A stretch of 64,000 bases of DNA from JASLEW01 sp963732005 (GCA_963732005.1 CAVSXT010000004.1:1426001-1490000), one strand, 5' to 3'; shown: positions 1 to 8,391, counted from the stretch's first letter. Notes: generated from the sequence alone by a model not told the origin. A program made the numbers and translations.

Positions 1-310
1 CGTAGAACACCGCATCCCATCCCGCCACCTTGCCCAACCGGTAGAAGGTCAGCGTCATCGCCGGGTTCAGATGCCCCCCCGAGCGCTGGCCCCACGGCGA
101 ATAGGTCAGCGCCATCGCGACGAGCCCCATGCCCACGCCCATGAGGGCACGCCGCTCCAGGGGTCCCGGCACCGCTCGGCGCAGCGCCTCGGGGCCGGCG
201 CCGAGCAGCGTGCCGAGGACGCCGGCGCCGATCATCAGCGTGGCGAGCAGGGCCGCCTCGATCAGGTACTCCGGCCAGTGCGCGCGCAGCGCGCCGATCG
301 CTCTCGCCAT
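1..310 (-). CDS. Aquaporin (MIP family), partial, cut by the left edge
   Basis: Reading the minus strand from the ATG at 310 gives 103 codons that run off the window. The N-terminal part has a hydrophobic first helix (EYLIEAALLATLMIGAGVLG), and the first half-helix carries the signature GGHLNPAMTLTFYRLGKV with the NPA box of the MIP channel family. The protein would be a cytoplasmic-membrane channel for water or small neutral solutes; which one cannot be told without the second NPA box and the selectivity-filter residues. The start is supported by a TAGAAT box only six bases upstream, which suggests a leaderless transcript, and no Shine-Dalgarno sequence is present. It is transcribed away from the ClC gene at 436. 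Confidence 0.85.
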   Translation of the reverse strand, partial: MARAIGALRAHWPEYLIEAALLATLMIGAGVLGTLLGAGPEALRRAVPGPLERRALMGVGMGLVAMALTYSPWGQRSGGHLNPAMTLTFYRLGKVAGWDAVFY

Positions 311-316
311 CCGCGG

Positions 317-322
317 ATTCTA
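317..322 (-). promoter_or_regulatory. -10 box TAGAAT of the aquaporin gene (leaderless type)
   Basis: On the minus strand TAGAAT is followed by CCGCGG and then the ATG at 310, leaving six bases between box and start codon. A transcript from this box would begin at or next to the start codon. Confidence 0.45.
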
Positions 323-435
323 TGGAACCGCCGCCGCCCTGGCGACCGCCCACGACTCAGGGCAGCTTGTTTCCTGCCGCCAACGGGCCGGGCCGGCGGG
401 CGGCTCTGCGGCAAGCGCCGCCTCGCCGGCAGCGG

Positions 436-2151
436 ATGGACATGACCGGGAGCTTCGACCAGAATCGCTCGATGGCGGCCCCCGACCCCGGCGCTGCCGT
501 GCCGACTCCTCCCGCCGCTCCGGCGCCCCCGCCGCAGGGCGTTACCGCCGGCGACATCAGCCGCGAGGTGCGCGATTTCGCCCGCCGCCAGCAGCGCCGC
601 CGCCGGGTGGTGCCGCGAGCCCTGTTGGTGGGCATCCTGGCCGGCCTTGCCGCTTCCGCCTTCCGGATCACCCTGGACGGCGCCGACCGGCTGCGCAACG
701 GCTTCTTCCGCTTCGCCCACACGCTACCGGCGCCCTGGGGCCTGCTGCTCGCGATCGCGCTCTGCGGCACGGGCGCCGGCGCCGCCCTCTGGCTGGTGCG
801 CCGCTTCGCGCCCGAGACCTCCGGCAGCGGCATCCCACACCTCAAGGCGGTCCTCCACCGCCTGCGCGGCATGAGCTGGCGGCGCGTGCTGCTGGTCAAG
901 TTCGCCAGCGGCACGCTGGGCATCGGCAGCGGTCTCGCCCTCGGGCGCGAGGGGCCGACCGTCCAGATGGGCGGCGCCATCGGCCAGATGGTGAGCCAGT
1001 GGCTGCACGGCAACGCCAGGGAGCGGCACACCCTGATCGCGGCCGGCGCCGGCGCCGGGTTGGCCGCTGCCTTCAACGCCCCGCTCGCGGGCGTCATCTT
1101 CGTGCTCGAGGAGCTGCGCCGGGATTTCCAGCCCGGCGCCCTGACCGGCGCCTTCGTCGCCTCGGTGACGGCCGATGTGGTGGAGCGGCTGCTGCTGGGA
1201 CAGTCGCCGGTCTTCCGCGTCGCCAACCCTCCCGTGCCGCCGCTTTCGAGTCTGCCGCTGTTCCTGGTGTTGGGGCTCTTTGCCGGTCTCCTGGGCGTCG
1301 CCTTCAACCGCGCGCTGCTCGCCAGCCTGCGCCTGTTCCAGCGCACCGCGTCCTGGCCGCTCGGCCTGCCCGCGGCGCTGGTCGGCGGGGCGCTCGGGGT
1401 GGTGGGTTGGTTCGTGCCGGCGGCGCTGGGCGGCGGCGGCCGGCTGGTCGAAGCCACCTTCGCCGGCCGGGTGGCGATGGGCGCGCTGGCCGGCCTGCTG
1501 CTGCTGCGGTTCGCCATGACCATGCTCAGCTACGGCTGCGGCACGGCAGGCGGCATCTTCGCACCGCTACTGGTCATCGGCGCCCAGGCTGGCCTGCTGG
1601 TCGCCCTGCTCGGCCAGACGCTGTTCCCGGCGGCCGCCGGCTTCCATGCCGCCTTCGCGGTGGTCGGCATGGCGGCGCTCTTCGCCGCCATCGTGCGGGC
1701 GCCACTCACCGGCATCGTGCTGCTACTCGAGATGACCGCGCAGTACTCGCTGATGCTGCCACTGCTGGCCGCCTGCTTCACCGCCTACGCGCTGGCCGAC
1801 CTGCTGCGCGACCAGCCGATCTACGAGGCGCTGCTCGAGCGCGATCTGCTGCGCGGCCAGGAGCGGACGGAACCTGGCCAGACCACCCTGGTCGAGCTGC
1901 TGGTCGAAGCCGGCGCGCACTTCGACGGCCGGCGGCTCGCCGACCTCGGCCTGCCCCCGGGCTGCCTGCTGGTGATGGTCGAGCGCGGCGGCGCCGAGGA
2001 GGTGCCCTCGCGCGACACCGTCCTGCGCGCCGGCGACCGCATCACCGCCGTGGTCGCACCGGCCGCCGCCGGCGGCGTCGAGCAGCTGCGCCGCGGCGTC
2101 GAAGCGCGCCACGCCGGCGCCTTGCGTGAGCGATCCAAGGCGGACGAATAG
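436..2151 (+). CDS. ClC-family chloride channel/transporter with C-terminal TrkA_C-like domain
   Basis: A membrane protein of about 571 residues that moves chloride or another anion, probably in exchange for protons. The ClC signatures are all visible: GSGIP near residue 130, GREGPTVQ with the gating glutamate near 172, FNAPLAGVIFVLEEL with the internal proton glutamate near 225, and GGIFAPLLVIG near 373. About ten hydrophobic segments follow a proline-rich, probably disordered N-terminus. The last 80 residues (VELLVEAGAHFDGRRLADL to ITAVVAP) resemble the TrkA_C/RCK_C domain that regulates some bacterial ClC proteins. The open frame extends back to 322; the ATG at 436 was chosen because the upstream part is low-complexity and overlaps the aquaporin promoter. 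ATGs at 442 and 472 are also possible. Confidence 0.88.
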   Translation: MDMTGSFDQNRSMAAPDPGAAVPTPPAAPAPPPQGVTAGDISREVRDFARRQQRRRRVVPRALLVGILAGLAASAFRITLDGADRLRNGFFRFAHTLPAPWGLLLAIALCGTGAGAALWLVRRFAPETSGSGIPHLKAVLHRLRGMSWRRVLLVKFASGTLGIGSGLALGREGPTVQMGGAIGQMVSQWLHGNARERHTLIAAGAGAGLAAAFNAPLAGVIFVLEELRRDFQPGALTGAFVASVTADVVERLLLGQSPVFRVANPPVPPLSSLPLFLVLGLFAGLLGVAFNRALLASLRLFQRTASWPLGLPAALVGGALGVVGWFVPAALGGGGRLVEATFAGRVAMGALAGLLLLRFAMTMLSYGCGTAGGIFAPLLVIGAQAGLLVALLGQTLFPAAAGFHAAFAVVGMAALFAAIVRAPLTGIVLLLEMTAQYSLMLPLLAACFTAYALADLLRDQPIYEALLERDLLRGQERTEPGQTTLVELLVEAGAHFDGRRLADLGLPPGCLLVMVERGGAEEVPSRDTVLRAGDRITAVVAPAAAGGVEQLRRGVEARHAGALRERSKADE

Positions 2152-2201
2152 ACCGCAAGGCCCGCTGCCGCCGCGGCGGCCGTGACGCCCGTTTTCTGAC
2201 G

Positions 2202-2207
2202 TATCCT
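2202..2207 (+). promoter_or_regulatory. -10 box TATCCT, leaderless type
   Basis: TATCCT lies seven bases before the ATG at 2215, with no Shine-Dalgarno sequence between them. The spacing fits transcription starting at the start codon. Confidence 0.45.
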
Positions 2208-2214
2208 GATCGCC

Positions 2215-3057
2215 ATGCAGACACCGATCGAGCTCTTGCAGCGGCAAGCCCGAGCCTTCCTGGCCATGCACGATGGCCGGCCGATCCTGCTGCTGCCCAA
2301 CGCCTGGGACGTGGCCAGCGCTCGCGTCGTCGCGGCCGCCGGCGCCCGGGCGGTGGCCACCAGCAGCGCCGCGGTGGCGGCGGCGCTCGGCTACCCCGAC
2401 GGCGAGCGGCTGCCGCGCGACCTGATGCTCGAGGCGGTGCGCCGCATCGCCGCCGCGGTGAGCGTGCCGGTGACGGCGGACATGGAGGCCGGCTACGGCC
2501 GGTCCCCGGAGGATGTGGCAGAGACCACTCGCGGCGTTCTCGCCGCCGGGGCGATCGGCATGAACCTCGAGGACGGCACCGGCGACGCGCAGGCCCCGCT
2601 GCGGCCGCTGGGCGAGCAGGTCGACCGCATCCGCGCGGTGCGGCAGGCCGCCGCGGCGGCGGGAGTGCAGCTGGTGCTCAACGCCAGGGTGGACGTGTTC
2701 CTCGCCCAGGTGGGCCCGCCGGAGGGACGCCTCGCCGAAGCGGTGCAGCGCGCCAACGCCTACCGGGAAGCCGGCGCCGATTGCCTGTTCGTGCCCTGGG
2801 TCTTCGCCGCCGACCAGGTCGCCAGCCTGGTCCGCGAGATCGCCGGCCCGGTCAGCCTGCTGGCGGGCCGCGCCACCCCGCCGGCCGCGGAGCTCGAGCG
2901 CCTGGGAGTCGCCCGCCTCAGCGTGGGCTCGGGCCTGATGAAGGCCGCCCTCGGCTTCGCCCGCGACGCCACGCGCGAGCTGCTGGCCGGGGGCTCCGCG
3001 CGCCTTTTCGCCAGCCCCCTCGCCTCGTCCGAGTGGGAAAGCCTGCTCCGCGGCTGA
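2215..3057 (+). CDS. Isocitrate lyase/phosphoenolpyruvate mutase family protein
   Basis: A 280-residue soluble TIM-barrel enzyme of the ICL/PEPM superfamily. The N-terminal ILLLPNAWDVASARVVAAAG segment, the metal-binding DMEAGYG loop near residue 85, MNLEDGT near 113 and LNARVDVF near 155 are typical. The lyase active-site loop KKCGH is absent and its place is taken by EDGTGD, so the protein is neither a classical isocitrate nor a methylisocitrate lyase, and it also lacks the PEP mutase loop. It belongs to the large uncharacterised branch that presumably acts on a 2-oxo acid C-C or C-P bond. The start follows a TATCCT box. It ends convergently with the NTF2-like gene, separated by a GC-rich hairpin. 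Confidence 0.85.
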   Translation: MQTPIELLQRQARAFLAMHDGRPILLLPNAWDVASARVVAAAGARAVATSSAAVAAALGYPDGERLPRDLMLEAVRRIAAAVSVPVTADMEAGYGRSPEDVAETTRGVLAAGAIGMNLEDGTGDAQAPLRPLGEQVDRIRAVRQAAAAAGVQLVLNARVDVFLAQVGPPEGRLAEAVQRANAYREAGADCLFVPWVFAADQVASLVREIAGPVSLLAGRATPPAAELERLGVARLSVGSGLMKAALGFARDATRELLAGGSARLFASPLASSEWESLLRG

Positions 3058-3088
3058 GCCCTGGCCCCGGCTTCCGGTACAGCGGCCG

Positions 3089-3112
3089 GCGGCGGCCGGC
3101 GCCGGCCGCCGC
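3089..3112. terminator. 24-bp perfect GC palindrome at a convergent gene junction
   Basis: Positions 3089-3100 and 3101-3112 are exact reverse complements (12-bp arms, all G and C). The element lies between the stop of the + gene (3057) and the stop of the - gene (3112-3114). It has no U tract, so its role as a bidirectional terminator is inferred from position. Confidence 0.45.
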
Positions 3113-3684
3113 TACGGTCCCCGCCGGCTCGGCGAGGAAGAGTGACCGTTGAGGATCTTCCAGCCGTCGCCGTGGTCGATCAGGGTCATGCCGAGAACTC
3201 CCCCGAAGCTGAAGCCGCCGCCCTTGGGGTCCACCAGCCGGGTCTGGAACCGCGTCAACACCTGGGCGACGCCCGGAGCCAGCGGCGTGATCTCGCTGTC
3301 CTGGAAGGTGTTCTCGACCTTGGTGCCCGGGGGGAGCGCCAGGAAATACTTCCGGATCTCGTCCACCGAGCGGGCCTCGACCACCCCGTTGGCAACCCAG
3401 CGGAAACGCGCATCTTCCGCGTAGAGCCGCAGCAGCGCGTCCCAGCGGCCGGCCGCCGCCAGCTCGCGGTAGGAGTCGAGCGTCGCCTGGACGCCGTTGC
3501 GGATGGCAACGGCCTGCTCCTGGGTCAGCTCCGGCGCCGGCGAGGCGCCGGCGCCGGCGATCCCGCCGGCCATCCCGCCGGTGAGGCCGAGCAGGAGCGC
3601 CAACACACTTCCGGTCATCGATCGCGGTATTCGCGGCATGCGCAGCATTCGCGGCATTCGCGGCATTCGCGGCATTCGCAGCAT
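3112..3684 (-). CDS. Secreted NTF2-like (SnoaL/DUF4440-type) protein
   Basis: The protein has 190 residues. After the N-terminal region comes a hydrophobic stretch (MTGSVLALLLGLTGGMAGGIAG) and then a compact domain of about 120 residues with the SnoaL/DUF4440 pattern: LDSYRELAAAGRWDALLRLYAEDARFRW, VEARSVDEIRKYF and DHGDGWKILNGHSS. Family members are cone-shaped ligand binders or small isomerases; no substrate can be inferred. The start at 3684 is set by a strong Shine-Dalgarno sequence, AAAGGAGG, six bases upstream. The first 21 codons are therefore a translated 9-bp tandem repeat (MLR/MPR/IPR units) forming a long basic n-region before the signal-peptide core. An internal start at 3618 exists but has no Shine-Dalgarno sequence. 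It follows the VOC gene by 28 bases and is probably cotranscribed. Confidence 0.72.
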   Translation of the reverse strand: MLRMPRMPRMPRMLRMPRIPRSMTGSVLALLLGLTGGMAGGIAGAGASPAPELTQEQAVAIRNGVQATLDSYRELAAAGRWDALLRLYAEDARFRWVANGVVEARSVDEIRKYFLALPPGTKVENTFQDSEITPLAPGVAQVLTRFQTRLVDPKGGGFSFGGVLGMTLIDHGDGWKILNGHSSSPSRRGP

Positions 3685-3685
3685 T
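3623..3685. repeat. 9-bp tandem repeat, seven units (CGCGGCATT consensus)
   Basis: Seven consecutive 9-bp units: CGCGGTATT, CGCGGCATG, CGCAGCATT, three exact CGCGGCATT, and CGCAGCATT. On the minus strand all but the one at 3623-3631, which has ATA, contain an ATG. Because the repeat lies between a Shine-Dalgarno sequence and the signal-peptide core, it encodes the charged N-terminus of the NTF2-like protein. Confidence 0.9.
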
Positions 3686-3712
3686 GAGTTCCTCCTTTCC
3701 GCCCGGCCACCT

Positions 3713-4129
3713 TCAGATCTCGTCCTGGGCGTTGGGGTCGTACTGCATGGCGCCGGCGACGTTGCCTTCCGGATCGCGGAAGAAGATCAGGTGGCCGACG
3801 GTAGGGATCAGGGTCCGCGGGATGACGATCGTGCCGCCGTTTGCCACCACCGCGGCGGCGACCGCATCCACGTCCTTGACCGAGAGGGAGCACTCCCAGC
3901 CGATCGTGCGCTGGCCGGCGACCAGCTCCCGGCGCTGCTGCAGGGCCCCTCGGATGCCGGGCTCGCCCTCGGTGCCGGTCATCGCCTGCAGGAAGCCCGG
4001 CGGCCCCCAGGCCTCGAAGCGCCAGCCGAACACCCGCTCGTAGAAGCGGCGCGCCCGCTCGAGGTCGTCGGCGTTGATCGCGAAATGCGCCACGTTGGCT
4101 GCGGCACGAGGCTCCGGGCTCTGCGGCAT
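3713..4129 (-). CDS. VOC family (glyoxalase/bleomycin-resistance fold) protein
   Basis: A 138-residue soluble protein with one vicinal-oxygen-chelate module: VAHFAINADDLERARRFYERVFGWRFEAWG at the start, LSVKDVDAVAAAVVANGGTIV in the second half and LIFFRDPEGNVAGAMQYD at the end. The first-strand histidine and a C-terminal glutamine are present, but a glutamate metal ligand in the last strand is not obvious, so this may be a non-catalytic binding protein. The start at 4129 has an AAAGGAGA Shine-Dalgarno sequence about eight bases upstream. The NTF2-like gene follows after 28 bases; the two small ligand-binding folds probably form an operon of unknown role. Confidence 0.82.
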   Translation of the reverse strand: MPQSPEPRAAANVAHFAINADDLERARRFYERVFGWRFEAWGPPGFLQAMTGTEGEPGIRGALQQRRELVAGQRTIGWECSLSVKDVDAVAAAVVANGGTIVIPRTLIPTVGHLIFFRDPEGNVAGAMQYDPNAQDEI

Positions 4130-4210
4130 CTCCGGTATCTCCTTTCGAGGCGGCGAGGCAAGCTCTGGACGGGCCCACCATACCCCGCCCCGGGCGCTGC
4201 GTGTTGGCTC

Positions 4211-4216
4211 TATACT
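4211..4216 (+). promoter_or_regulatory. -10 box TATACT, leaderless type
   Basis: TATACT ends eight bases before the ATG at 4225. A GTG at 4201 would lie upstream of the box and could not be on this transcript, so the box supports the ATG as start. Confidence 0.5.
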
Positions 4217-4224
4217 GCCAGTGG

Positions 4225-5064
4225 ATGTCGAGATCGCGCCAACTCGCGGAGCCGCAGGTGCGGGCGGCTTCGGTCGCCTGGGCCTCCGCCTTCGTCTGGC
4301 GCAACCGCGCCAGCCTCTGGGGGCACCTGCTCTTTGCCTCCCGCGGCATGCTGACGGTGCACACCGGCGCCGGGCTGTGGGTGGTTCCCGCCCACCAGGC
4401 GATCTGGATCCCGACCGGCGTCCGGCACGACGTGGAGATCGCCGGCGGCATCGCGATGCGCGCTCTCTATCTGAGCGACTCGCTCGGCCGCTTGGTGCGC
4501 GGGCGGCTGCCGGGCAGCTGCCGGGTGGTCGAGATCACTCCCCTGCTGCGCGAGATCCTGCGCCGTGCGATGCGCCTGCGGACCCTCGACCGGCGGGTCG
4601 TGGCGGAGAGGCATTTGCTCGACGTCCTGCTCGACGAGCTCACCATCCTGCCGCTGGTCCCCCTCGACCTGCCGATGCCGCGGGACGCCCGCGCCGCTCG
4701 CGCCGCGGCGCTCATCCGCGCCGATCCCGCGGCACGCCGGCCCCTCCCCGAGCTGGCGCGCGCCGCAGCGGCCAGCGCGCGCACCCTCGAGCGGCTGTTC
4801 CGCCAGGAAACCGGCCTGCCGCTCGGCCTGTGGCGGCAGCGGGCGCGGCTCCTGCGGGCGCTGCAGCACCTGGCGGAAGGGGACTCCGTCACCGCCACCG
4901 CCAGGGCCGCGGGCTACGAGAGCCCCAGCGCCTTCGTCGCCGCTTTCCGGCGGGCGCTAGGCGCGACGCCCGGCCGCTACTTCAAGCGCGCTGCCGACGC
5001 AGGTGAGGAAGCGGAAGAGCCGTCCTCGCCTCGGCTCTCGGCGGATCCAAGGAGCCGATCATGA
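4225..5064 (+). CDS. AraC family transcriptional regulator
   Basis: The protein has 279 residues. The N-terminal half is a cupin-like AraC ligand domain (HLLFASRGMLTVHTGAGLWVVPAHQAIWIPTGVRHDVEIAG). The C-terminal hundred residues form the double helix-turn-helix: LPELARAAAASARTLERLFRQETG, then VTATARAAGYESPSAFVAAFRRALGATPGRYF, which closely follows the AraC/XylS signature. The cupin with AraC-HTH arrangement is common in repressor/activator proteins of the YdeO/NimR type. Its stop overlaps the start of the RtcB-family gene (ATGA at 5061-5064), so the two are translationally coupled. The inducer is unknown. The start was chosen from the TATACT box; GTG 4201 is the longer alternative. Confidence 0.88.
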   Translation: MSRSRQLAEPQVRAASVAWASAFVWRNRASLWGHLLFASRGMLTVHTGAGLWVVPAHQAIWIPTGVRHDVEIAGGIAMRALYLSDSLGRLVRGRLPGSCRVVEITPLLREILRRAMRLRTLDRRVVAERHLLDVLLDELTILPLVPLDLPMPRDARAARAAALIRADPAARRPLPELARAAAASARTLERLFRQETGLPLGLWRQRARLLRALQHLAEGDSVTATARAAGYESPSAFVAAFRRALGATPGRYFKRAADAGEEAEEPSSPRLSADPRSRS

Positions 5065-6596
5065 GCAGCGAGAGCCAGGAGAGCGGGCGGCACCGCCTGA
5101 TCCCGACCGGCGAGGCCACCGCCCTGCTGCCGGTGGCGGGGGGCCGGCTGCCGCCGGTGCGGGTGATCGGCACCGCGGCGATCCGCGACAGCCTCGACGA
5201 GGTGTGCCTGCAGCAGGCGGTCAACGCCCGCGGCGCGCCCGGCGTCGCCGACCTGGTGCTCAATCCGGACGCGCACCGCGGCTACGGCGCTCCGGTCGGC
5301 TGTGTGCTCACCTCGCCCAGCCACATCTACCCGGGGCCGGTGGGCGTCGACATCAAGTGCTCGATGAGCCTCTTGCAGGTCGACCTGCCGGCAAGCGAGA
5401 TCGAGGGGCAGGCGGTGCGCCGGGCGCTCATCCGGGAGATCGGGCAGCGGGTGCCGACCGGCGCCGGCAAGGGTCAGCGCAGCGTCCGCAAGTCGCGGCG
5501 GGTCGCCGGGGCGCTGGGCGAGGAAGCGGTGACCGAGGGGGCGACCGCCCGGGTCTGCGCCGCCCTCGGCATCCCCGAGGAGTGGCCGGCACGCTGCGAG
5601 GACTGGCGACACCTCGGCCACGACGGCACGGTGGACGCTCTGCGTGCGCGGCTGGCCGAGCTGCGCGCCGGCGGCCGCTTCGGAAACTTCGTCGACAAGA
5701 TCGGGCAGCTCGGCTCCTACGGCGGCGGCAATCACTTCGGCGAGTGCGAGGTGGTGCACGTCGGCGCCGGAGACGACGGCGCCGCCGCGGCCGGGGAGCG
5801 CGCCGAGCGCGCTGCGGCGGCGTTCGGGCTCCGCGACGGCCACGTCGCCTTCCTGTCGCACTGCGGCTCGCGCGGCTTCGGCCACGACCTGGCGCAGCGG
5901 CAGTTCCGCGAGATGCGCCACCACTTCGACCGCTGGCACCTGGCGCTGCCGGCCGGCGACCCGCACCTGGTGTACGCCCCGCTCGGCACGCCGGAGGCGG
6001 ACAGCTATCTCGACGACATGGCGATGGGCGCCAACTTCGCGACCGTCAACCACCTGCTGATCAATGCGCTGGTGCTCGACTCGTTCGCGGCGGTCTTCCC
6101 GGGCGTCGGCGGCCGGCTGGTCTACTTCATCAGCCACAACATCGCCCGCCGCGAGCAGCTCGACGGCAAGCCGGTTTGGGTCCACCGCAAGGGCGCCACC
6201 CGCGCCTTCCCCGGTGGGCACCCGGAGCTTGCCGGCACCCCGTTCGCGGACATTGGTCACCCGATCCTGCTGCCGGGCAATCCCCAGGCGGGCTCCGCGG
6301 TGATGGTCGCCGATCCGGGCGCGGCGCTGACCTGCTACAGCGTCAACCATGGCGCCGGCCGCGCGCTCGGCCGCAGGCAGGCGAGCCGCCAGCTCGATCA
6401 GGGCGCGGTGGATCGCTCCTTCGCCGAGCGCGACATCCTCACCAACACGCGGGTTTACCCGATCGACGAGGCGCAGGCGGCCTACAAGGACTTCGAGGAG
6501 GTGCTCAGCTCGGTCAAGCTGGCGGGCCTCGCCTCCGAGGTGGCCCGCCTGGACGCGCGCTTCGTGATCAAGGACGGGGCGCCGGCGGACGACTGA
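5061..6596 (+). CDS. rtcB: RtcB-family RNA ligase
   Basis: A 511-residue member of the RtcB family, which joins RNA 2',3'-cyclic-phosphate or 3'-phosphate ends to 5'-OH ends using GTP and Mn2+. Conserved blocks are visible: DAHRGYGAPVG near residue 74, GVDIKCSM near 95 with the metal-binding Asp/Cys, GGGNHFGE near 225 with a metal-binding His, FISHNIARRE near 355, HRKGATRAFPGGH near 375, and VNHGAGRALGRRQA near 430 containing the histidine that is guanylylated in the family. The sequence differs from the E. coli type (GVDIKC rather than GVDIGC), suggesting an RtcB2-like branch. The usual partners rtcA and rtcR are not nearby; instead the gene overlaps an AraC regulator. Confidence 0.9.
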   Translation: MSSESQESGRHRLIPTGEATALLPVAGGRLPPVRVIGTAAIRDSLDEVCLQQAVNARGAPGVADLVLNPDAHRGYGAPVGCVLTSPSHIYPGPVGVDIKCSMSLLQVDLPASEIEGQAVRRALIREIGQRVPTGAGKGQRSVRKSRRVAGALGEEAVTEGATARVCAALGIPEEWPARCEDWRHLGHDGTVDALRARLAELRAGGRFGNFVDKIGQLGSYGGGNHFGECEVVHVGAGDDGAAAAGERAERAAAAFGLRDGHVAFLSHCGSRGFGHDLAQRQFREMRHHFDRWHLALPAGDPHLVYAPLGTPEADSYLDDMAMGANFATVNHLLINALVLDSFAAVFPGVGGRLVYFISHNIARREQLDGKPVWVHRKGATRAFPGGHPELAGTPFADIGHPILLPGNPQAGSAVMVADPGAALTCYSVNHGAGRALGRRQASRQLDQGAVDRSFAERDILTNTRVYPIDEAQAAYKDFEEVLSSVKLAGLASEVARLDARFVIKDGAPADD

Positions 6597-6657
6597 GCAG
6601 CCGCGGGTACGGATCGCAACATCGGCCGCTGCAGGCCCTTGGCGGGACGCTGCCAGA

Positions 6658-8217
6658 TCAGGACGGCTTCGCGGGCGTCAGGCGGCGCGCGTCGAGATAC
6701 GAGGCGAGCGCCTCGGCGGCGCCCGTGGCAGCCGCAGCCGCCAAGGCCACGTAGCCGTCAGGCCGCACGAGATAGACGGCATCGCGCCGCAGGCCGGTCC
6801 GGCCGGTCTCGTTGCGCCATGGAAAGACGTGCAGCGGCAGTCCTCGCGCCTCGCACAACGCACGCACCGCGGGCGCCGGGTCGCCGTAGACGTGGACCTG
6901 CCAGTCCAGCGAAGTCAGCGGCGCGTAGTTGTCACCGTCTTCGGCGGCGCCCTCGATCCAGGGCAGACGGTCGCCGCCGTGCACCGGCCCCACGCGCCCC
7001 GCGCTCAGGCTGCTGCCGCGGTAGCTCACTGCCGTCTGTGAGACGGTGCGAAACATGAGCCGTCGCAGCGCCGCGAACCGGAAGAGCAGCGGCAGCAGGA
7101 GCGGCACCACGTTCAGCCGCAGGCGCCGGGCGACCGCGCCGGAGCTCGTCACGCCGGCGAAAACCCGATCGGTCGTCGCCACCAGGCGCCGCGCGAAGGC
7201 AATCCGTTCCGGCTCGTAGCTGTCCAGCAGCGCTGCCGGTGCCTGACCGCGCAGGACGGCGGCGAGCTTCCAGGCGAGGTTCGTCGCGTCGCCGATGCCG
7301 GTGTTCATGCCCTGGCCGCCCACCGGGCTATGGATGTGCGCGGCATCGCCGGCCAGGAACGCACGGCCCTGGCGGAAATGATTGGCGACCCGGTGGTGCA
7401 CGCGGTAGGTCGAGAACCAGTTCACGCGCGCGACGTCGATGTGCATCCACTCGATCACCCGCCGGCTCACGTCGGTCCACGACAGGGTCTCCGGCAGATT
7501 CTGGGCCGCATCGCGCACGGTGCCGACCAGGCGCGCGTGCCCATCGCCAAGCAAGGGGAACACGGCGAGAAAGTCGGTCGCATCCAGGGCGACATGCAGC
7601 TCGCCATTCATCGCCGCGCCGCTCGCCGCCACGTCGGCAACGTAGAAGAGATGCGAGTAGGTCCCTCCCGGAAAACCGATGCCCAGCGCCTCGCGCACGG
7701 TGGAATGGGCGCCGTCGCAGCCGGCGATGTAGGCTGCCTGGCACGCTTCTGGTTCCGCAGCGGCGCGTTGCAGGCGCGCCAGCACGCGGCCATCCTCCTC
7801 CGCGAAGCCCAGGAGCTTCGTCCGGCGCTCGATCTCGACGCCGAGATCGGCGAGGCGATCGACCAGCAGGCGTTCGTGCTCGTCCTGGGGGAAGCTCAGC
7901 GCGTAAGGGAACGGGCTGAGACCCGCGCCCATGTCGCCCAGGGCGAGACGCGCCGCACGCCTGCCCGCCACCCAGAGATTCGCCGCGACCGCCCTGCGTC
8001 CGCGCGCGACGACCGCGGCGGCGAGGCCGAGCTGACCATACAGCTCGAGCGTTCGGGCCTGCACGGCAACCGCGCGCGACGTCGTCCCCGGCTCGGCGGT
8101 GGCGTCGACGATCCTCACCCGCACGCCAAGTCGAGTCAGCCAAAGTGCCAGCACCAGGCCCGTCGGCCCGGCGCCGACGACGAGAACCTCTGGGTTGCGG
8201 CTTGGCGAACCGGTCAC
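6658..8217 (-). CDS. FAD-dependent aromatic monooxygenase (PHBH/PgaE-type)
   Basis: A 519-residue class A flavoprotein hydroxylase. The N-terminal Rossmann motif VLVVGAGPTGLVLALWLTRLG binds the FAD ADP part. CDGAHSTVREALGI (near residue 165) is the DG motif, and GRAFLAGDAAHIHSPVGGQGMNTGIGDATNLAWKL (near 290) is the second FAD-binding GD motif. A C-terminal domain of about 120 residues ends the protein with a thioredoxin-like fold, as in PgaE/RebC-type and phenol-hydroxylase-type enzymes (DWQVHVYGD, YLVRPDGYVAL). It would hydroxylate an aromatic or polyketide substrate using NAD(P)H. The start is GTG 8217 with GAGGGGGA just upstream. The gene stands alone with no pathway neighbours. Confidence 0.88.
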   Translation of the reverse strand: MTGSPSRNPEVLVVGAGPTGLVLALWLTRLGVRVRIVDATAEPGTTSRAVAVQARTLELYGQLGLAAAVVARGRRAVAANLWVAGRRAARLALGDMGAGLSPFPYALSFPQDEHERLLVDRLADLGVEIERRTKLLGFAEEDGRVLARLQRAAAEPEACQAAYIAGCDGAHSTVREALGIGFPGGTYSHLFYVADVAASGAAMNGELHVALDATDFLAVFPLLGDGHARLVGTVRDAAQNLPETLSWTDVSRRVIEWMHIDVARVNWFSTYRVHHRVANHFRQGRAFLAGDAAHIHSPVGGQGMNTGIGDATNLAWKLAAVLRGQAPAALLDSYEPERIAFARRLVATTDRVFAGVTSSGAVARRLRLNVVPLLLPLLFRFAALRRLMFRTVSQTAVSYRGSSLSAGRVGPVHGGDRLPWIEGAAEDGDNYAPLTSLDWQVHVYGDPAPAVRALCEARGLPLHVFPWRNETGRTGLRRDAVYLVRPDGYVALAAAAATGAAEALASYLDARRLTPAKPS

Positions 8218-8312
8218 GCTCCCCCTCTACCTGCGGGCGACCGGGCGGCTGCTCTCCCGAGCCGGAGGCCCCTGGCCGCTTTTTCTCAGAAGGCACACCA
8301 GCACAGCGCCGC

Positions 8313-8318
8313 ATTGTA
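8313..8318 (-). promoter_or_regulatory. Possible -10 box TACAAT for the FAD monooxygenase
   Basis: TACAAT on the minus strand lies 95 bases upstream of the GTG at 8217, in the 174-base gap behind the histidine kinase. No good -35 box is seen at the right distance. Confidence 0.25.
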
Positions 8319-8391
8319 CCGCCGCGCCAGCCGCGCCCCTCGCGATCCTGAGCGGTACGAACTCCCTTCAGGCCACGGGCAATCTTGCCAA

